Below, piece after piece: positions 8,712-16,975 of a stretch of 64,000 nt of DNA. The stretch comes from Terriglobia bacterium (GTDB lineage: Bacteria > Acidobacteriota > Terriglobia > Terriglobales > Acidobacteriaceae). The notes below the pieces were generated by a model. The model was not told the DNA's origin. It saw nothing but the letters and a program-made list of their open reading frames with translations, and made no database searches. Location of the stretch: assembly GCA_020073495.1 (NCBI GenBank), contig JAIQFD010000005.1, positions 177,132-241,131 on the forward strand, written 5' to 3'. How positions within the stretch are numbered: position 1 is the stretch's first letter; every line of letters starts with the position of its first letter. Made by a program: the position numbers and the translations under genes.

Positions 8712-9470
8712 CTAGTTCAATGCCGCCCTGAGTTCTTCGGGGACCAGCACCGCCGTACTTCCTTTGATGCGGATGAGTTTCCTCCGCCGGAAGTCCGACA
8801 GCAGCCGGCTCACCGTCTCCCGCGACGCCCCGATGATCTTGCCGATCTCTTCGTGCGTCATGTGGAAGGGGACGCTGATGCCCCCGGGGTCCTGTTTGCC
8901 GTGTTCGTCGGCCCACTCCAGAAGGAGTTGCGCCAGCTTGGCGCGCGTGCTCGGCGCCAGCGCCAGCAATCGCGCCTGCTCCCACGACTTGTGCAGCTCC
9001 ATGGACAAATGCTCCGCCACGCGGAGCGAGACGTCATGGTGCGTGCGCAGGAAGCGCAGGAACTTGCGCGCAGGAACGAACGCGATCTGGGCGGGAGTCA
9101 GCGTTTCCGCCGTCGAGGTGTAGGACGTGCCCGCGATCACGCTGGACAGGCCCAGCACTTCTCCCGCTTCCGCCAGCCGCAGGATGATGCTTTCTCCTTG
9201 TTTGGAACTGGCCGTCAGCTTGGCTTCGCCGCTGCACAGCACGAACAGGCCGCGCGGCGCCTCGCCTTCGACGAACAGCAACGCTCCCGGGGGATAGAGC
9301 GCAGTCTGGCGGATCATGTTGAGTTCGCGCAGCGTGTCCACCGGCATCTTGCAAAAGACGTTCTTCTGCCGGTTGGCGCACGTCTGGCAGTTGTCCACCA
9401 CGCGCAGGCCGTAGGGCGCCGCTGGCTTGTGATTGCCGCCGGTTGGGACCCGGGCCGGGATCGTGTTCAT
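8712..9470 (-). CDS. Crp/Fnr family transcriptional regulator with N-terminal cysteine cluster
   Basis: The 252-residue protein starts at the ATG at 9470, with GGAG 7 bp upstream; a longer frame to 9605 has no such support. Cysteines C28, C31 and C40 (CQTCANRQKNVFC) precede a cyclic-nucleotide-binding-type beta-roll (about 55-165) and a winged helix-turn-helix (about 200-240). An N-terminal C-x2-C-x8-C resembles but does not match the FNR iron-sulfur motif C-x2-C-x5-C; C79 could be a fourth ligand. The recognition helix reads SRETVSRLL. The R-E-x3-R pattern equals that of CRP, which reads TGTGA, rather than FNR's VETISR, which reads TTGAT. A TGTGAC-N4-GTCACG palindrome lies in its own promoter region at 9662. 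It is divergent from a hemerythrin gene. Sensing of redox state, O2 or NO is an inference. Confidence 0.9.
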   Translation of the reverse strand: MNTIPARVPTGGNHKPAAPYGLRVVDNCQTCANRQKNVFCKMPVDTLRELNMIRQTALYPPGALLFVEGEAPRGLFVLCSGEAKLTASSKQGESIILRLAEAGEVLGLSSVIAGTSYTSTAETLTPAQIAFVPARKFLRFLRTHHDVSLRVAEHLSMELHKSWEQARLLALAPSTRAKLAQLLLEWADEHGKQDPGGISVPFHMTHEEIGKIIGASRETVSRLLSDFRRRKLIRIKGSTAVLVPEELRAALN

Positions 9471-9661
9471 AAGGGTTCTCCGGGGAACGGCCCATGCCAT
9501 CGGGCCGATCCGGTGAGCGGTGGCCCCGGCGCAGCGCAGCGGAGTGTGGGGTCTCGGACCGGCCGCGCCGGAGCCACCGGTGAGGGCTCCAGGCCATGGG
9601 CTCATTCGTGGCCTGGGTACCTGTGCTCGAACTTAGTCTCGTTCGCTATGACTAGGGGCGC

Positions 9662-9677
9662 TGTGACGGGGGTCACG
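9662..9677. promoter_or_regulatory. Crp-type palindrome TGTGAC-N4-GTCACG
   Basis: The sequence is TGTGAC GGGG GTCACG, with a single mismatch at the outermost base. It lies between the divergent Crp/Fnr gene (start 9470) and the hemerythrin gene (start 9810). Related palindromes occur at 30444 and 38197. A half-copy GTGAC at 9685 overlaps it in inverted arrangement. The site fits the RETVSR recognition helix of the adjacent regulator, suggesting autoregulation and control of the hemerythrin. Confidence 0.6.
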
Positions 9678-9809
9678 TTCCACGGTGACAAGCCTCACGG
9701 CGGCCTTCCCGTTCCGGGCGCACACTCGACTCCAGATTTTGCACCTCTGGGCTCACGCCGGGGGCGGTACGGGCGCATCCAGGCTCACCCGCCCTGCGAG
9801 AGGATCCCG

Positions 9810-10268
9810 ATGGCGACATTCCCGATCACCTTCCGCTCGGATTCCAACCGGATCCATTGTGACCACCGGGTCCTGATCAATGAACTCATCGAACTCGACG
9901 GGGCACTCGACGCACTCGGCGGAGATTCCGGGGTCCTCGCCGACCGGGCGCCGGCGGCCAAGGTTCGTCGCTGCAGCCGCCACCTGGCCGAGGCCCTCCC
10001 CGACCACTTCCGCCACGAGGAAGCCACGGTGCTGGATACGGTCGCCAGGGTCAGCCCCGAGCTGGCTGAGTTCGCGCGCCAGATGCGCCACGAGCACGAC
10101 CAGTTGCGCCGCCGCCTGCTCGAGTTCTGCCATGCGGCCCAGGAGCTGGAAGCCGGCCACGACATCGCCGGCTCGGTCGAGGCGGTCAAGGAATCGGGCA
10201 AGCAGCTCGCTCGCGACATGACCAGCCATATCGCCCTCGAGGAGCAGCAGTTGGACGGATTTTTATGA
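9810..10268 (+). CDS. Hemerythrin-like di-iron protein
   Basis: This 152-residue helical protein has the HHE ligand set: H19 in CDHR, H66 and H69 with E70/E71 in DHFRHEEATV, H94/H96 in RHEHDQL, and H140 with E144 in SHIALEEQQ. The ATG at 9810 has GAGAGG about 6 bp upstream; a longer frame exists but overlaps the divergent regulator and lacks a site. It shares little sequence with the hemerythrin at 2258, so it is not a recent duplicate. Its position beside a Crp/Fnr gene and just before pyruvate:ferredoxin oxidoreductase suggests a role in lowering free O2 or NO near an oxygen-sensitive enzyme. That role is inference. Confidence 0.87.
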   Translation: MATFPITFRSDSNRIHCDHRVLINELIELDGALDALGGDSGVLADRAPAAKVRRCSRHLAEALPDHFRHEEATVLDTVARVSPELAEFARQMRHEHDQLRRRLLEFCHAAQELEAGHDIAGSVEAVKESGKQLARDMTSHIALEEQQLDGFL

Positions 10269-10534
10269 CAAGCGGTTGTATCGCGCGGCCGCCCTCGTCC
10301 GCGCCTCCCGCGAAGCGGGCGAAACAGAGCGCGGAGCAAACACCCGCGCCCACGATCTTCGGAAAGACGGTGAAGGCTCGGGAGTTGTGGGGGCCCGGGC
10401 AGTTGGTCCACCTGCATCGTTTCATTTCCCCACATCGTTCATTCGAATTCATAACCTGCAACCTCGACGCGGTGCGCTGCAAGTTCGACAAGCCGCGCAA
10501 GCTTGCGGGACAGCACTCATGATGGAGGATTCCC

Positions 10535-13500
10535 TTGCCAAGCACGATCGCAGTACCGGAAAAAGCTGAAGCGAAGAAGGCGACGGTGAAGTATCCCGGG
10601 ATCACCACCACCGTTGACGGTTCGGGCGCCGTGGTGTGGGTCGATTCCCACATCGCGCAGGGCGCCTGCGCCTATCCCATCACTCCCTCGACCCCCATGG
10701 GCGACGGATTTGCCGTCGAGTATTCCAACGGGAAGAAAAATCTCTGGGGCGAGTCCATCCGCTTCCTGGAGCCGGAGTCGGAGCACAGCTCCGCCTCGGC
10801 CTGCGAAGGGTTCGCGCTGGCCGGGGGCCGGGTCAGCAACTTCACCAGCGGCCAGGGCCTGATCCTGATGAAGGAAGTGCTCTACGTCATCAGCGGCAAG
10901 CGCCTGCCCGTGGTCTTCCACATCGGCGCGCGCGCCCTCACCTCGCACTCGCTGAACGTGCACTGCGGACACGACGACGTCTACGGCGTCGCCGACGTCG
11001 GCTGGGGCATGCTCTTCGGCCGCAACGCGCAGGAAGCCGCCGACCTGGCGCTCATCGCGCGCCGCGCTGCCGAGGACACCGAGACGCCGTTCATGAACAT
11101 CCAGGACGGCTTCCTCACCACCCACACGCTCGAGACCATCCACTTGCCCGAGCCCGAGCTGATGAAGGAATTCGTCGGCGCTCCCGCCGACCGCCTCAAG
11201 TCCCTGTTCGATCCCACCCGCCCGGTGCTCACCGGCTGCGTCCAGAACCAGGACAGTTATATGAAGGGGAAGGTCGCGCAGAGATATTTCTACGACACGG
11301 TGGCGCCGCGGCTGGTCGCCGCCATGCGCGACTTCACCGAGCTGACCGGCCGGGAATACGACCTCATCCGCCCCTACAAGATGGAGGACGCCGAATACTC
11401 CATCATCGGCATGGGCAGCATGATGGAGACGGTCGAGGCCACGGTGGACCACCTGCGCAAGAAGGGCGTGAAGATCGGCTGCATCACCGTCATCAGCTTC
11501 CGTCCGTTCCCCGGCCGCGAACTGGTGGAGTCGCTGAAGAGCTGCCGCGCGGTGGCGGTGGTAGAGCGCGCCGACATCCCGCTGGCGGAATCGAACCCGC
11601 TGACGGCCGAACTGAAGGCCGCCTTTGCCGACGCCCAGATCGATCCCAACGGCCCGCGGCTGGAACGCATCCCCGCGGTGTACTCCGGCGTGGCCGGCCT
11701 GGGCGGGCGCGACATCCGTCCCGGACACTTCGTGGCCGTCGCCGACGCCATGATCCGGCTCGACAAGAAGCGTTTCTTCATGCTGGGCGTGAAGCACCCC
11801 GACGCGCTCGACGTCACCAGCGATCCCGACGTCCGTCCCGCGGGCGCGTTCTCGCTGCGCGGACACTCGGTCGGCGGCTTCGGCTCGGTGACCACCAATA
11901 AGGTCATCGCGTCGGTGGCTTCCGACCTGTTCGGCCTCTACGCACAGGCTTTCCCCAAGTACGGCTCGGAGAAGAAAGGACTGCCCACCAGCTACTGGCT
12001 GACGCTTGCGCCGGAGCCTATCCGGCTGCACGCGGAGATCAACAGCGTGGAGTTCGTCGCCATCCAGGACCAGAACGCGTTCCTGTCCGGCGATCCGATC
12101 GCCGGGCTGATCGACGGCGGCGTCATCTACCTGCAGTCGGTGCAACCGGCCGAGCAGGTATGGGACACGCTGCCGCCGGCGGCGCGCCAAACCATCCGCG
12201 CCCGCAAGCTGAAGCTGTACGCTCTGGACGCCACCAAGATCGCGCGCGAGTGCTCCAGCCGCGTGGATCTTCAGATCCGCATGCAGGGCATCGTGCTGCT
12301 GGGCGCGTTCCTGCGCCTGACGCCCTTCGCCGAAACGGCCGGCCTCGACGCCGAGCGCCTGTTCGCCTCGCTGGAAAAGACGCTGACCAAGTACTTCGGC
12401 AAGCGCGGCGGGCGCGTGGTGGAGGACAACCTGAAGGCGGCGCGCCGCGGCTTCGACGAGGTCACCTTGATCCAGCCTCCGGCCGCCGACGTCGAAGCGA
12501 AGAAGAAAGAGGGGAACGGGTTCAAGGTCCACTGGTCGCCGGAGGCGCCCTGCGTCGCCAACGACTTTTGCGATCACGTGATCGGCAGTTACGCGCGCGG
12601 GCGCGAAGCCGACCTGGACGCCGACGAGTTCCTGGCGCGTTCCTTCATGCCGCCGGCCAGCGCGCGGCTGCGCAGCTTCCGCACCCTGGCGCCCGAGCTT
12701 CCATTGCTCGACGCGGCCAAGTGCGTGGGCTGCATGGAGTGCGTCAACGTCTGTCCCGACACCGCCATCCTGGGCAAGGTCGCCGAACCCAAGGTGCTCG
12801 ACGCCGAGCTGGCCAAGGTCCGCGGAGACGTGCGCGAATCGCTGCGCGCCGACTTCGTCAAAACCACCAAGTACTTCGACTTGCCGCAGAAAAGAGGCGA
12901 AGAAGGCGGGATGTTCAGCATCTTCGTCGATCCCGACAAGTGCAAGGGCTGCGGCGAGTGCGTGGTGGCCTGCGGCAACCACGACGCCCTGAAGATGGTC
13001 CCCAAGAACGGCATGGCCAAGTACGACCTGGCCATGGACCTCTACCATCACCTGCCGGAGACGCCGGCGCGCTTCCTCAACGAGAAGGCGCTGGGCGACA
13101 TGATGCTGGCCCACCGCTCCATCCTGTTCGCGGGCGGAGCGGGCTCCTGCATGGGCTGCGGCGAAGCCACCGCACTGCGCCTGATGCTGGCCGCCACCGG
13201 CTTCAAGTACGGCGCCGACAACATCGGCATCGTGGCCGCCACCGGCTGCAACTCGGTGTACGGCTCCACCTATCCGTTCAACCCCTTCTCGGTGCCGTGG
13301 ACGAACTCGCTGTTCGAGAACGCGTGCGCCGACGCCATGGGCATCCGCCTGCGCTGGGACCAGGAAGGCTTCACCGGCCGGCGCATCTGGTGCCTGGGCG
13401 GCGACGGCGCCATGTACGACATCGGCTTCCAGTCGCTGTCGCGCATGCTGGCGTCCGGGATGGACATCAAGGTCCTGGTGCTGGACACGCAGGTGTACTC

Positions 13501-14074
13501 CAACACCGGCGGCCAGACTTCGACCTCGACCTTCACCGGCCAGGACGCGAAGATGGCGCAGTTCGGCTCGGCCCAGCCGGGCAAGCGCGAGCACCGCAAG
13601 GAGCTGGCGCAGATCGGCCTCATGCACGGGGACGTCTTCGTGGCCCAGACCACGGCGGCGCACCTGAACCACTACTACAAGGCGATCATGGCGGCGAACG
13701 AGTTCCCCGGACCCGCGCTGGTGGTGGCCTATACCACCTGCCAGCCGGAGCACGGCGTGCCCGACGATCATTCGACCATCCAGTCCAAGCTGGCGGTGGA
13801 GAGCCGCACCTTCCCGCTGTTCGTGTACGACCCGCGCAACGGCGAGAAGCTGTCGCAACGCCTCAGCCTGGCCGGCAATCCGGCGATGAAGGAAGACTGG
13901 TACGTGGATCCCCGGACCAACAAACCGGTGGACTTCACCGCCTTCGCCAAGACCGAGGGCCGCTTCGCGCGGCACTTCGACAAGGACGGCAATCCCGACG
14001 AGTTCCTCAAGTACGCGCAGGAAGACCGGTTGTACAACTGGCATCGCCTGCAGGAGCTGGCGGGGTTGCGGTAG
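10535..14074 (+). CDS. nifJ: Pyruvate:ferredoxin (flavodoxin) oxidoreductase, single-chain
   Basis: The enzyme oxidatively decarboxylates pyruvate to acetyl-CoA and CO2 and passes electrons to ferredoxin or flavodoxin in the cytoplasm. The 1179-residue length is typical for the fused homodimeric type. The order is: a pyrimidine-binding domain (WVDSHIAQGACAYPITPSTP, about 35-250), domain II (to about 390), a gamma-type domain (GHSVGGFGSVTTNK, about 450), two 4Fe-4S motifs starting at C730 (CVGCMECVNVCP) and C803 (CKGCGECVVACG), and a TPP-binding domain (GSCMGCGEATALRL, GDGAMYDIGFQS). The start is TTG at 10535 with a strong GGAGG site. The enzyme is normally oxygen-sensitive; a hemerythrin gene and a Crp/Fnr gene lie directly upstream. 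The roughly 270 bp before it hold no gene and probably its promoter. Confidence 0.97.
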   Translation: MPSTIAVPEKAEAKKATVKYPGITTTVDGSGAVVWVDSHIAQGACAYPITPSTPMGDGFAVEYSNGKKNLWGESIRFLEPESEHSSASACEGFALAGGRVSNFTSGQGLILMKEVLYVISGKRLPVVFHIGARALTSHSLNVHCGHDDVYGVADVGWGMLFGRNAQEAADLALIARRAAEDTETPFMNIQDGFLTTHTLETIHLPEPELMKEFVGAPADRLKSLFDPTRPVLTGCVQNQDSYMKGKVAQRYFYDTVAPRLVAAMRDFTELTGREYDLIRPYKMEDAEYSIIGMGSMMETVEATVDHLRKKGVKIGCITVISFRPFPGRELVESLKSCRAVAVVERADIPLAESNPLTAELKAAFADAQIDPNGPRLERIPAVYSGVAGLGGRDIRPGHFVAVADAMIRLDKKRFFMLGVKHPDALDVTSDPDVRPAGAFSLRGHSVGGFGSVTTNKVIASVASDLFGLYAQAFPKYGSEKKGLPTSYWLTLAPEPIRLHAEINSVEFVAIQDQNAFLSGDPIAGLIDGGVIYLQSVQPAEQVWDTLPPAARQTIRARKLKLYALDATKIARECSSRVDLQIRMQGIVLLGAFLRLTPFAETAGLDAERLFASLEKTLTKYFGKRGGRVVEDNLKAARRGFDEVTLIQPPAADVEAKKKEGNGFKVHWSPEAPCVANDFCDHVIGSYARGREADLDADEFLARSFMPPASARLRSFRTLAPELPLLDAAKCVGCMECVNVCPDTAILGKVAEPKVLDAELAKVRGDVRESLRADFVKTTKYFDLPQKRGEEGGMFSIFVDPDKCKGCGECVVACGNHDALKMVPKNGMAKYDLAMDLYHHLPETPARFLNEKALGDMMLAHRSILFAGGAGSCMGCGEATALRLMLAATGFKYGADNIGIVAATGCNSVYGSTYPFNPFSVPWTNSLFENACADAMGIRLRWDQEGFTGRRIWCLGGDGAMYDIGFQSLSRMLASGMDIKVLVLDTQVYSNTGGQTSTSTFTGQDAKMAQFGSAQPGKREHRKELAQIGLMHGDVFVAQTTAAHLNHYYKAIMAANEFPGPALVVAYTTCQPEHGVPDDHSTIQSKLAVESRTFPLFVYDPRNGEKLSQRLSLAGNPAMKEDWYVDPRTNKPVDFTAFAKTEGRFARHFDKDGNPDEFLKYAQEDRLYNWHRLQELAGLR

Positions 14075-14111
14075 GTATGGGGCGTTCTCGCCTCGCGGCG
14101 AGGGCGCCACA

Positions 14112-14151
14112 GCTAGCGACTAGGTACTAGCCACTAGCCACTAACAACTGC
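14112..14151. repeat. Quasi-tandem CTAGC-type short repeat
   Basis: Successive units of about 7-8 bases, each containing CTAG or CTA (CTAGCGA, CTAGGTA, CTAGCCA, CTAGCCA, CTAACAA), follow the nifJ stop. Similar arrays lie at 20431-20466, 34833-34870 and 59266-59300, always between genes. Confidence 0.55.
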
Positions 14152-14196
14152 TTTTGGCAAGGGAGACGTGATTCCGGCGCGTCTCTTCCTCCCAAC

Positions 14197-14222
14197 GGGC
14201 CGCGGAGAACCAACCGCGGCCC
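14197..14222. terminator. GC-rich hairpin downstream of nifJ
   Basis: A perfect 9-bp stem GGGCCGCGG/CCGCGGCCC with an 8-base loop sits between nifJ and the membrane-protein gene. No clear T-tract follows, so it may be a weak terminator or a processing structure. A second smaller hairpin (GAGACG/CGTCTC) lies just before it. Confidence 0.45.
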
Positions 14223-14267
14223 GGTTCGTTGCTTGTCGATTCCGGCGGAGAGGTATGATGCGCACGT

Positions 14268-15206
14268 ATGGATGGCCCAGTCGATGCTATGCGGACTATT
14301 GAGTCGCAGACGGAGCGACGGCACGTAACGTTTCCGTTACTCGCCGAAACCGGCAAGCTGTACCGATCGCGAGCGGCTCTGTTCGTGCGCATCATCGTTC
14401 CCGCATTTGTTTTCGGGTACTTGGCGATTTGGTGGACGGGAGAGCGGGCGTCGGCTATTTGGCAGGGGGGAGTGCGCGCGCGCTATGCCCTCCCAGACTG
14501 GCACGTAATGGTTTCGAGCCTCGGGATCCGGGCGGCCGGTTTCTTTGGGTCGTGGCTGCTGTACTGCTTTGCATTTGCAGGGATTTGCGGGGCTGTGAGG
14601 GCCATTCGGTTCGGGCAGGAGCCTGACGCTGAGGAGTGTCTCAATCCTGTCCGCGAAAGATTCGGGCCTCTGGTCCTGACCTCGGTCGTCCTGCTGGGTA
14701 TGACTTGCGTTGCATTAGGGCTCGCGTTCGCTTCGTCGTTTGCTGTAGTCGGTCTTCTGCTGAGAATGAAGATTCTCACCAGTCCACTCGGAGTAGCCGC
14801 TCGGGGGGCCTACGCAGTGATCATGCTGCTTTGGTTGGCTCCGGTGACCTGGTACGCTCTGGCGGTTCCGGCTTCCACCCTCGACCGTTTACCAGTCCGC
14901 GCTGCCCTCCGGCGTAGTAGCGAACTGACGGACGACTACGTGGTCGCGCTTCCCACATTGATGCTGGAATCTGTGGCTTGCGGCTACATCGCTGCTATCT
15001 CGCCTTGGTACTTGTATTCGTGGATCGCGCCCCATGTCGGGGTACCTGAGTGGGGGTGGTGGATGCTGTTTGCTGCCGGCATGATCTGTTCATTGCTGGT
15101 CCAGCCGATCATGTTCGTAGGTTTTTCCCTTCTATACGAGGGGAGTGCAGCCAGGGAATCGAATGCCCGTGAGTCCGAGATCCGCGCCGGAGGCGCAAAG
15201 CAGTAG
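14268..15206 (+). CDS. Hypothetical polytopic membrane protein
   Basis: This 312-residue protein has about six transmembrane segments (residues roughly 41-62, 88-112, 133-160, 180-200, 230-250, 262-285) and a polar N-terminus. No catalytic motif is visible and I do not recognise the family; general resemblance to DUF-type integral membrane proteins with an N-terminal cytoplasmic tail is all I can say. An in-frame ATG at 14289 is an alternative start. Codon usage is less GC-biased than that of its neighbours, suggesting recent acquisition. Its last residues (EIRAGGAKQ) and stop codon lie inside the left end of the IS200/RAYT-like element, so the C-terminus may have been altered by insertion of that element. 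Confidence 0.65.
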   Translation: MDGPVDAMRTIESQTERRHVTFPLLAETGKLYRSRAALFVRIIVPAFVFGYLAIWWTGERASAIWQGGVRARYALPDWHVMVSSLGIRAAGFFGSWLLYCFAFAGICGAVRAIRFGQEPDAEECLNPVRERFGPLVLTSVVLLGMTCVALGLAFASSFAVVGLLLRMKILTSPLGVAARGAYAVIMLLWLAPVTWYALAVPASTLDRLPVRAALRRSSELTDDYVVALPTLMLESVACGYIAAISPWYLYSWIAPHVGVPEWGWWMLFAAGMICSLLVQPIMFVGFSLLYEGSAARESNARESEIRAGGAKQ

Positions 15207-15866
15207 GAGCCCAGGACGGTAGTCCTGGGTAGGAGTCCGTCGAGATCCAAGTCCCGGCGGGACGGCGCAGGCCGGATCACAGCCAAATGTCCGGCGGCAT
15301 GTTATAGTCCGCCGTTTTCGGGAGGGACTCATGGGACATTCCTTCGCCGTGAACCGCGTCCATATCGTCTTCAGCACCAAAGAGCGGCGCAAGCAGATCC
15401 CGGAAGGCGTCCAACCCAAACTCTGGGCGTTCATTGCATCGATCGCGCACAGCCGCCAGATCGAAGTGAAGGCCGTCGGCGGGACCGACGACCACGTTCA
15501 TCTGCTGGTTGCGGTTCCCGCGGCGGTGAGTCTCGCGAAATGTATCCAGGAGCTGAAGGCAATCTCCTCAAAATGGATGCGTGATGAAGGTCATGATTTC
15601 ACGTGGCAGGAAGGCTACGCGGCCTTCAGTGTCGGCGGGTCGCAAGTGGACACGATTGTGCAGTACATCGATCATCAGCGCGAGCACCACGCCAAGCACA
15701 CGTTCGAATCGGAGTTATTGACGCTGTTAGAGAAACACGGCGTCACCTACGATCCGAAGTACGTCTTGGGATGAGACCTGCGTCGTCCCTCCGGGACTTG
15801 CGGACAAGGGCACATGCTAACCCAGGACTTCCGTCCTGGGCTTCCACTACGCCGCGCCTGCGGCGC
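15184..15866. mobile_element. IS200/RAYT-like element with nested hairpin ends
   Basis: The Y1 transposase gene is flanked by an imperfect inverted repeat of about 50 bp made of matching hairpins. Outermost is GCGCC-N3-GGCGC (15184-15196 and 15854-15866). Next is CCCAGGAC-N4-GTCCTGGG (15210-15229 and 15821-15840). Innermost is GTCCC-N3-GGGAC (15251-15263 and 15785-15797). A GTAG tetranucleotide lies at the foot of the middle hairpin on both sides (15203-15206, and CTAC at 15847-15850). Hairpins with a GTAG guide are the hallmark of REP sequences used by REP-associated tyrosine transposases. No tnpB is present. Confidence 0.75.
15331..15774 (+). CDS. IS200/IS605-type Y1 (HUH) transposase, possibly RAYT
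   Basis: This 147-residue single-domain Y1 transposase carries the HUH metal-binding motif in TDDHVHLLVAVP and the catalytic tyrosine with conserved glutamine in IVQYIDHQREHH. It also shows the N-terminal strand VNRVHIVFSTKERR typical of IS200-like TnpA. Such enzymes cut and rejoin single-stranded DNA at hairpin ends through a 5'-phosphotyrosine intermediate. Length and motifs are complete, so the enzyme looks functional. The flanking nested hairpins, the lack of tnpB and the single copy favour a REP-associated, domesticated type over a free insertion sequence; this distinction is not certain. Confidence 0.88.
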   Translation: MGHSFAVNRVHIVFSTKERRKQIPEGVQPKLWAFIASIAHSRQIEVKAVGGTDDHVHLLVAVPAAVSLAKCIQELKAISSKWMRDEGHDFTWQEGYAAFSVGGSQVDTIVQYIDHQREHHAKHTFESELLTLLEKHGVTYDPKYVLG

Positions 15867-16055
15867 TGTTGGCGCTCGATGGGGGCTTAATCAAGCTCCG
15901 CAGCTAGTGCACTCGCCGGTCTACCCGCACCACTCCGCCGCGCCTGCGGCGCTGTTGGCGCTCGATGGGGGCTTAATCAAGCTTCGCAGCTAGTGCACTC
16001 GCCGGTCTACCCGCACCACTCCGCCGCGCCTGCGGCGCTGTTGGCGCTCGATGGG
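15851..16055. repeat. 86-bp tandem repeat, two full copies plus part of a third
   Basis: Units begin at 15851, 15937 and 16023, giving an exact 86-bp period. The first two copies differ at about one base; the third is identical for about 33 bp and then decays, with recognisable degenerate pieces to about 16135. Each unit starts with the GCGCC-N3-GGCGC hairpin that forms the right end of the adjacent transposase element, so the array may have grown from that end. No open frame runs through it. The rest of the gap, to 16364, holds nothing recognisable. Confidence 0.85.
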
Positions 16056-16364
16056 CGGTGAGGCGTGCCCGCCAGCAGGTGCACTCGCTGGCCGACACCG
16101 GCGATTACGCCGCACCTCTGGCGCTGCTACTCGTCCGTCAAAATCAGGAGCCGCTCCAGATTGTGTACAGCGAATGCGAGGCGAAATTATAGCTTTAAGA
16201 ATTGTCAAGCCCCCTGACTGTAGGTTTTCTCCGCAAGTCGTTGCAGCAGTAGCGAACATCGTGTTGTGGAAATCGTCGGATTCACCCCCTCCAATCTGCT
16301 ATTCTGGAATTAGAGAGGTAGAGAGAAAGCCTTAACTGCCTCTTCTCCCAACAAGAAAACAGCA

Positions 16365-16395
16365 GGTCCCCTTCGGCTTCGCTCAGGGCAGGCTC
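16365..16395 (+). repeat. Dispersed intergenic repeat, copy 1
   Basis: The 31-base sequence beginning GGTCCCCTTCGGCTTCGC and ending CAGGGCAGGCTC recurs in reverse orientation at 59174-59203 with one substitution and one indel. Both copies are intergenic. The unit resembles the abundant TTCGCTTCGCTCAGG-type repeats of acidobacterial genomes. Confidence 0.6.
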
Positions 16396-16438
16396 TCACG
16401 GCTGAAGCCGTCCGGGGATGACACTGGAAGTGTGCCAA

Positions 16439-16975
16439 ATGTCTCAAAACAAGACTGCGCAGGGGCGCTGGCACCCTCGTCTGCGCCATCGCAAGTCCAA
16501 GGGCGAATGGGCCGAGATCGCCTTCATGAGCCGGGCCATCGGCCTGGGATTCACCGTGTGCCGTCCCTTCGGCGAGAACCACCGCTTCGATTTCCTGGTG
16601 TTTGCCGCCGGGGGCAAGGTTTCGCGGGTGCAGGTGAAGTCGTCGTGGACGAAGCGGCAGAACGTCTATCAATTCAAAACCAGCGGGTCGGGACGGCCAT
16701 ACCGGCGGGGCGAAGTGGACTTCATCGTGGTGCTGGTGGTGCCGGAAGAGGTGTGGTACATCGTGCCGATCCGCGAGGTGTTGGGGCGAGATGCAGCAGC
16801 GGTTTTCCCGCATGTTCGGAAGAGCCGCGGACGGTTGGAGAAATATCGCCAAGCCTGGTACCTGCTGCGCACGCCTGAACCCGTGATCAAACTGCCTCAG
16901 ACGGATGCCACCGGCCCAGACCTGCTGCCGTTCCCGGCACTCCTCGACTTCTGCAATCTGACTTCTTCGATTTGA
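16439..16975 (+). CDS. PD-(D/E)XK nuclease-like protein
   Basis: The 178-residue protein starts at the ATG at 16439 (GGAAG upstream); an in-frame ATG at 16418 is possible. Residues about 20-80 show the PD-(D/E)XK core in the group-I-intron endonuclease-like form. An N-terminal helix with glutamate (KSKGEWAEIAFMSRAI) precedes the acidic residue in HRFDFLVFA and the strand RVQVKSSW, where Q replaces E in the ExK motif, as often seen in this family. It could be a DNA-binding or DNA-cutting protein. No methyltransferase or partner gene is adjacent. It sits in an accessory patch beside the transposase element and repeats, so lateral transfer is likely. The target is unknown. Confidence 0.75.
   Translation: MSQNKTAQGRWHPRLRHRKSKGEWAEIAFMSRAIGLGFTVCRPFGENHRFDFLVFAAGGKVSRVQVKSSWTKRQNVYQFKTSGSGRPYRRGEVDFIVVLVVPEEVWYIVPIREVLGRDAAAVFPHVRKSRGRLEKYRQAWYLLRTPEPVIKLPQTDATGPDLLPFPALLDFCNLTSSI

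Noticed and set aside
8853..9809. Forward open frame extending the hemerythrin gene far upstream
   Set aside because: It is the complement of the Crp/Fnr gene and has no ribosome site; the hemerythrin fold starts at 9810.
10265..10522. Short frame starting at an ATGA overlap with the hemerythrin stop
   Set aside because: Despite the overlap, the protein (rich in Pro/Ala/Arg, then HLHRFISPHRSF) has no fold-like pattern and codon use is unlike that of the neighbours. The region more likely holds the nifJ promoter.
10517..14110. Very long antisense frame opposite nifJ (about 1200 codons)
   Set aside because: Typical shadow frame of GC-rich coding DNA: Arg/His/Ala/Gly-rich with no domain. The sense frame is a clear enzyme.
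15851..16135. CRISPR array
   Set aside because: Units are adjacent 86-bp copies without spacers of unrelated sequence and there are no cas genes.
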